Below, piece by piece: positions 60,956-64,000 of a stretch of DNA of 64,000 nt. Every line of letters starts with the position of its first letter. The stretch's first letter is position 1. The translations under genes were made by a program, and so were the position numbers. The notes beneath the pieces were generated by a model, which saw nothing but the letters and a program-made list of their open reading frames with translations, was not told the origin of the DNA and ran no database searches. This DNA comes from Progne subis subis (Eukaryota > Chordata > Aves > Passeriformes > Hirundinidae): the NCBI GenBank assembly GCA_022316685.1, contig JAKJHU010000670.1:62001-126000 (forward strand), written 5' to 3'.

Positions 60956-60976
60956 CCCAACCCTAACCCTAACCCT
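60956..60976. repeat. Short interstitial telomere-like repeat
   Basis: CCCAA, then CCCTAA twice and a final CCCT: about three and a half units of the vertebrate telomere motif on the C-rich strand. It lies in family X copy C at a place where copies A and B have unrelated text. Confidence 0.8.
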
Positions 60977-61092
60977 CTGGTTTTAAGCCTATGTGTTTCC
61001 TGAGGTGTATCTAACTCTAATTCGTCAAGCAAGCTGTCAACATCTGCTATACCTCCTTTAGAAAAAATTCGCAGCCGTGCTAAACCATCGCA

Positions 61093-62606
61093 AGCACCCT
61101 TCTTTCAGGTCCAAATTGAATCTGGATTTGTGGCCCGTATCTAAAAAGCAAGCAATCCAGGTGCTTCACAGGGGCTTAACCTGATGCTATGAGAGAGCGG
61201 CAGTTTCATTCTCTGGAGGGTTGACCTTTTAATGTACGTAAATTGTTACTTTAAATGCTAGTATTTATTTATTTGCCTGGAAATCAAAGCCCCTTGGACA
61301 TGGCTCTGTATGTTCAGTAATATTTCTCACATACCACAAGCATGAAAATACTAATGACTTGTACTCTGAATTAAATAAACTGTCTTTTCCAGTGTGTTTG
61401 TTGCATTTTGTGCATGTACACATGACTCAGACAACTCTCCAAGACTTTAGAAAGGACAGATTGCTTCAGGAACACATCAGATCACTGGTCTGGGAAGAAT
61501 TGCTTTGCTGTATTTACAAATAGCCTATATATACAAATATAGCCTTTCCAAGCCTAACTTGGCCTTTGGGTGCACCTTAAACATTTAAATGTTACACAAG
61601 AATCCCCACTGAAATTTCATTTTTGTTAAATCAGAAATAAATAAGTAGAGCAGTGCAAGTGTGGATGTTTGGAAAAAGCAAATTTAAAATAATAGTGTGT
61701 CTCTTGTAGTTTTTTGGGTTTTTTTTCTATTTATTTTCTCTATCAGAAAAATAAATATATTTCATGTAATTGCATCAGGATCAATTATTCAGGTTTTCTT
61801 ATATATTCTTAAATACATTATAGATATATTTTTTTTTTTTAAGTAGGTATTGATGTTGCAAATCTTCCCATCATTATTAACTTTGGTTTTGTTCCCTTTC
61901 ATTCTTGAAGGAATACAAAAGCTGACATATAGGTTACAAAATGGGAAACAGCAAAGTGCTGAGGGATGACATCTGCTCTGAGCAGTTAAAACATGATATT
62001 TTGAGGGCAGACAGTGCCCAGGGAAAGTTAAAGATCTGGATAAAATACTGACAATCCTGAGGGTGTTTCTTATATTCTTACCAAGAGAGTGTGTCCAGGC
62101 AGCACCATGATCACGATTGCACAAACTGGATTCGCTCATCTCAGGGTGATATATTTTCCATTCACCATATATCAAATATTGTCAAAAAATGCTCATGACA
62201 GGATTTGAGCTCCTCTCAGCATTCAGCACACTAGCAGTGACAAAACAACAGCTTTTGGCTTTGTTCATTGAAAGCACTGCAGAAATGTTTTTGGTAGAAG
62301 GGAGAGTAGAGGAGAGAGAAGCACAGAACAAAAACAGATAAAGAGGTCATTTATGCTTCCCAGTCAAATATATCCATGAAGCTAAAAGCCCGTCACCTTT
62401 TGTGACAGAAACTCTGCAATATCCCAAGCATCCCTTTATCTGCTCAGACAGGTTCAGCTTAGACAAAGACACTCTGTGATGATACTTTCTCTGCCTTAAC
62501 TTTGAGCATAGAAGAAAGTATGTGACAATCATTCCACTTTGAAGGCAGGCACAGAGGAGAAATTTCTAGGACTGGTAGAAATAAACTGTCTCCCTCTTAA
62601 AGTTTT
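61093..62606. other. AT-rich unique DNA
   Basis: No gene was recognised. The first 350 bases are relatively complex and non-repetitive. Confidence 0.45.
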
Positions 62607-62722
62607 TTGGGTGTGGGTTTTTTTGGTGGTGTTTTTTTTTTTTTTTTTTTTTTTTTGTTTTTTTTTTTTTTTTTTTTTTTGTTGTTGTTGTTGTTGTTGT
62701 TGTTGGTTTTTTTTTTTTTTAA
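62607..62722. repeat. T-run and (GTT)n tract
   Basis: T runs of up to about 20, broken by single G bases, then about eight to nine GTT units at 62681-62705 and a further T run. The 62-codon frame (F, C, W strings) is compositional. Confidence 0.92.
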
Positions 62723-63746
62723 TTTAAAGCTATCTTAAAGCTTAGTGTATAAATGTGTGGGGTTTATAATTTATTTCTTTTTATTTATATATAAATGTAC
62801 TTCAGGTACTCATAAATATCACAGTTTTTTATCTGATTATTAAGATAGGTGTTTGTTCTATTTATGCCAATTCATGTAGTTTCACTCCTGTCTCATTATC
62901 TCCATGAAAAACAATACTTTTCTTTTAAATACAAGCAGGAAAAACAAAACAAAACAAAGCTGTAGCTGTAAAAAAAAAAATGGATTCTATGCTGAAACTA
63001 ATGGAAATGCTGCTCAGAGTAAGCTCATGTTGTTCCAGCTGTTGAACAGCTGGGATTTACTCTTGAAAATCAAGCAGTGTTTAGGGTGGCATCACAAGCA
63101 GTTGGAATAGGGTGACAAAACACTTGTTTTCAGATTCCAGGAATCGCCAGAACCACTTCAGAGGAGCTTTGTAATTTCTTTGAGTCACTGCCAGTTCTCA
63201 GTAAAGGTGGTTGAGAATACCCAAAGGAGCAGCAGGATTAATTTTTCTGGGTGTGAGACCCAATAATTCACAGCTGATAGACTGAACCCACCAGGAAACA
63301 TATTCTGAAAAGTGTCACTGACTTCAGCTTTGAAAATATGATGGACTTGATGAAGGTGTGCCAGGTGAAATTAGAGACATATTAAATAAGAAATTATCTC
63401 CATAAATTATAAACATTCTTCCTCAAGAAACTTCACATACTTCGGGTTTATCTGTGAGCATTTACAGTAAATCTTGGGCCTTTATTAAAGGAATGTGTTT
63501 CAGTTTTAAAATTTAATAAAGAGTTGTAGAAAGGATTTCTGGGAATTCATTTGGGCCACAGAAACTTCATCATATATGAGATTTTGCTGAAACAAAAGAA
63601 GATGATTAATTAAGATATAAGCACAGGAAAACATAAAAAAGTGACAAATAGGTTGGGCTTTTGAAAACAAAACAAAGAAAAAAAAAGAAAGGACAAATGA
63701 ACTCCACAAACAACTGAACTTATCCAGCGTGGAGAGAATGGAAAGA
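62723..63746. other. AT-rich unique DNA
   Basis: No gene or recognised repeat. Small A-rich runs lie near 62939-62957 and 62971-62980. Confidence 0.45.
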
Positions 63747-63822
63747 TTTTTTTTTTTTTAATTTTTTTTTTTTAATTTTTTTTTAATTTTTTTTTTTTAA
63801 ATTTTTTTTTTTAATTTTTTTT

Positions 63823-63854
<32 letters not shown>
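63747..63854. repeat. T-rich tract with regular AA interruptions
   Basis: T runs of 8 to 25 separated by AA or AAA about every 10 to 15 bases over 108 bp. Confidence 0.92.
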
Positions 63855-63857
<3 letters not shown>

Positions 63858-64000
63858 CATGGTGATTGTTGCTGCTTTTATGCAGTCACCCTGTTTTGCT
63901 CAAAAGCTTTTGGATCACAACGCCTTCATTTCTTGGTATGTAAAGGTATCTGAAACATCTTGTGAAGGCAGTCAAATGTCAGAGACATTTGATGAGTTGG

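Larger units (their letters stand above)
59542..61092 (-). mobile_element. Long LTR-like element, family X copy C
   Basis: Minus-strand copy of the family at 1039 and 13998. The sense start is TGCGATGGTTTAGCACGG at 61092, comparable to TGTCATGAGTTAGCACAG in copy B. The left end is TGGAGTGGTTTCAC. The flanking five bases ATCAC (59537-59541) and AGCAC (61093-61097) match at four of five positions, consistent with an old ERVL-like duplication. It is split by the LTR at 59658-60485. The GC-rich middle has only two units of the motif that is expanded in copy B, and a telomere-like repeat lies at 60956-60976. Confidence 0.65.

Noticed and set aside
60490..61032. 180-codon proline/glycine-rich frame on minus
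   Set aside because: It covers the GC-rich middle of family X copy C. High GC lowers stop frequency, and no homologous open frame is kept in copies A or B.
1..64000. Search for tRNA, rRNA, CRISPR arrays, bacterial operons, DNA-transposon ends and intact proviruses
   Set aside because: None was seen by eye. The sequence is vertebrate-type non-coding DNA, and no novel gene system can be supported.

Overview
This window looks like non-coding genomic DNA from a bird, most likely a songbird. The evidence is a set of truncated CR1 LINE copies ending in the avian ATTCTGTG/ATTCTATG-type tail, many solitary retroviral LTRs, abundant G/T-rich simple repeats, and AT-rich unique DNA between them. I found no host protein-coding gene, tRNA, rRNA or CRISPR array. 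The window reads as a gene desert or a large intron. Every longer open reading frame is explained by a repeat (CR1 reverse-transcriptase remnants, LTR antisense frames, minisatellite frames, T/G-rich or A-rich tracts).

Layout. 0-3.6 kb: a 350-bp G/T-rich tract, a long LTR copy ('family X', copy A, minus) and a probable class I-like LTR. 3.6-8.7 kb: AT-rich unique DNA with a CR1 tail and two G/T tracts. 8.7-12.7 kb: a cluster of four solitary LTRs. One of them is inserted inside another, and all four are delimited here by perfect target-site duplications (TSDs). 14.0-17.2 kb: family X copy B, which holds a solitary LTR (perfect 6-bp duplication) and a 1.06-kb G-rich minisatellite. 17.4-18.3 kb: a CR1 fragment with recognisable reverse-transcriptase coding remnants. 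18-47 kb: mostly AT-rich unique DNA with scattered CR1 pieces (27.2, 33.6, 36.3, a nested pair at 37.0-37.4, 37.7, 40.8, 41.6 kb) and microsatellites. 47.5-48.3 kb: a degenerate LTR. 50.5-51.2 kb: a further copy of the LTR family seen at 9 kb, on the other strand from the inner 9-kb copy, with a perfect duplication. 51-59 kb: unique DNA, CR1 pieces and microsatellites. 59.5-61.1 kb: family X copy C, which holds a minus-strand LTR and a short telomere-like repeat. 61-64 kb: unique DNA, a T/G tract and a T-rich tract.

The elements do not form a working gene system. The interest lies in the record of transposition: nested insertions that order the events, a minisatellite that appears to have grown from a two-unit seed inside an LTR, two CR1 copies nearly identical over about 225 bp but different in their tails, and a complete absence of recognisable retroviral interiors. 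The last point suggests LTR-LTR recombination has reduced the proviruses to solo LTRs. All family-level names are inferences made by eye; no database search was run.
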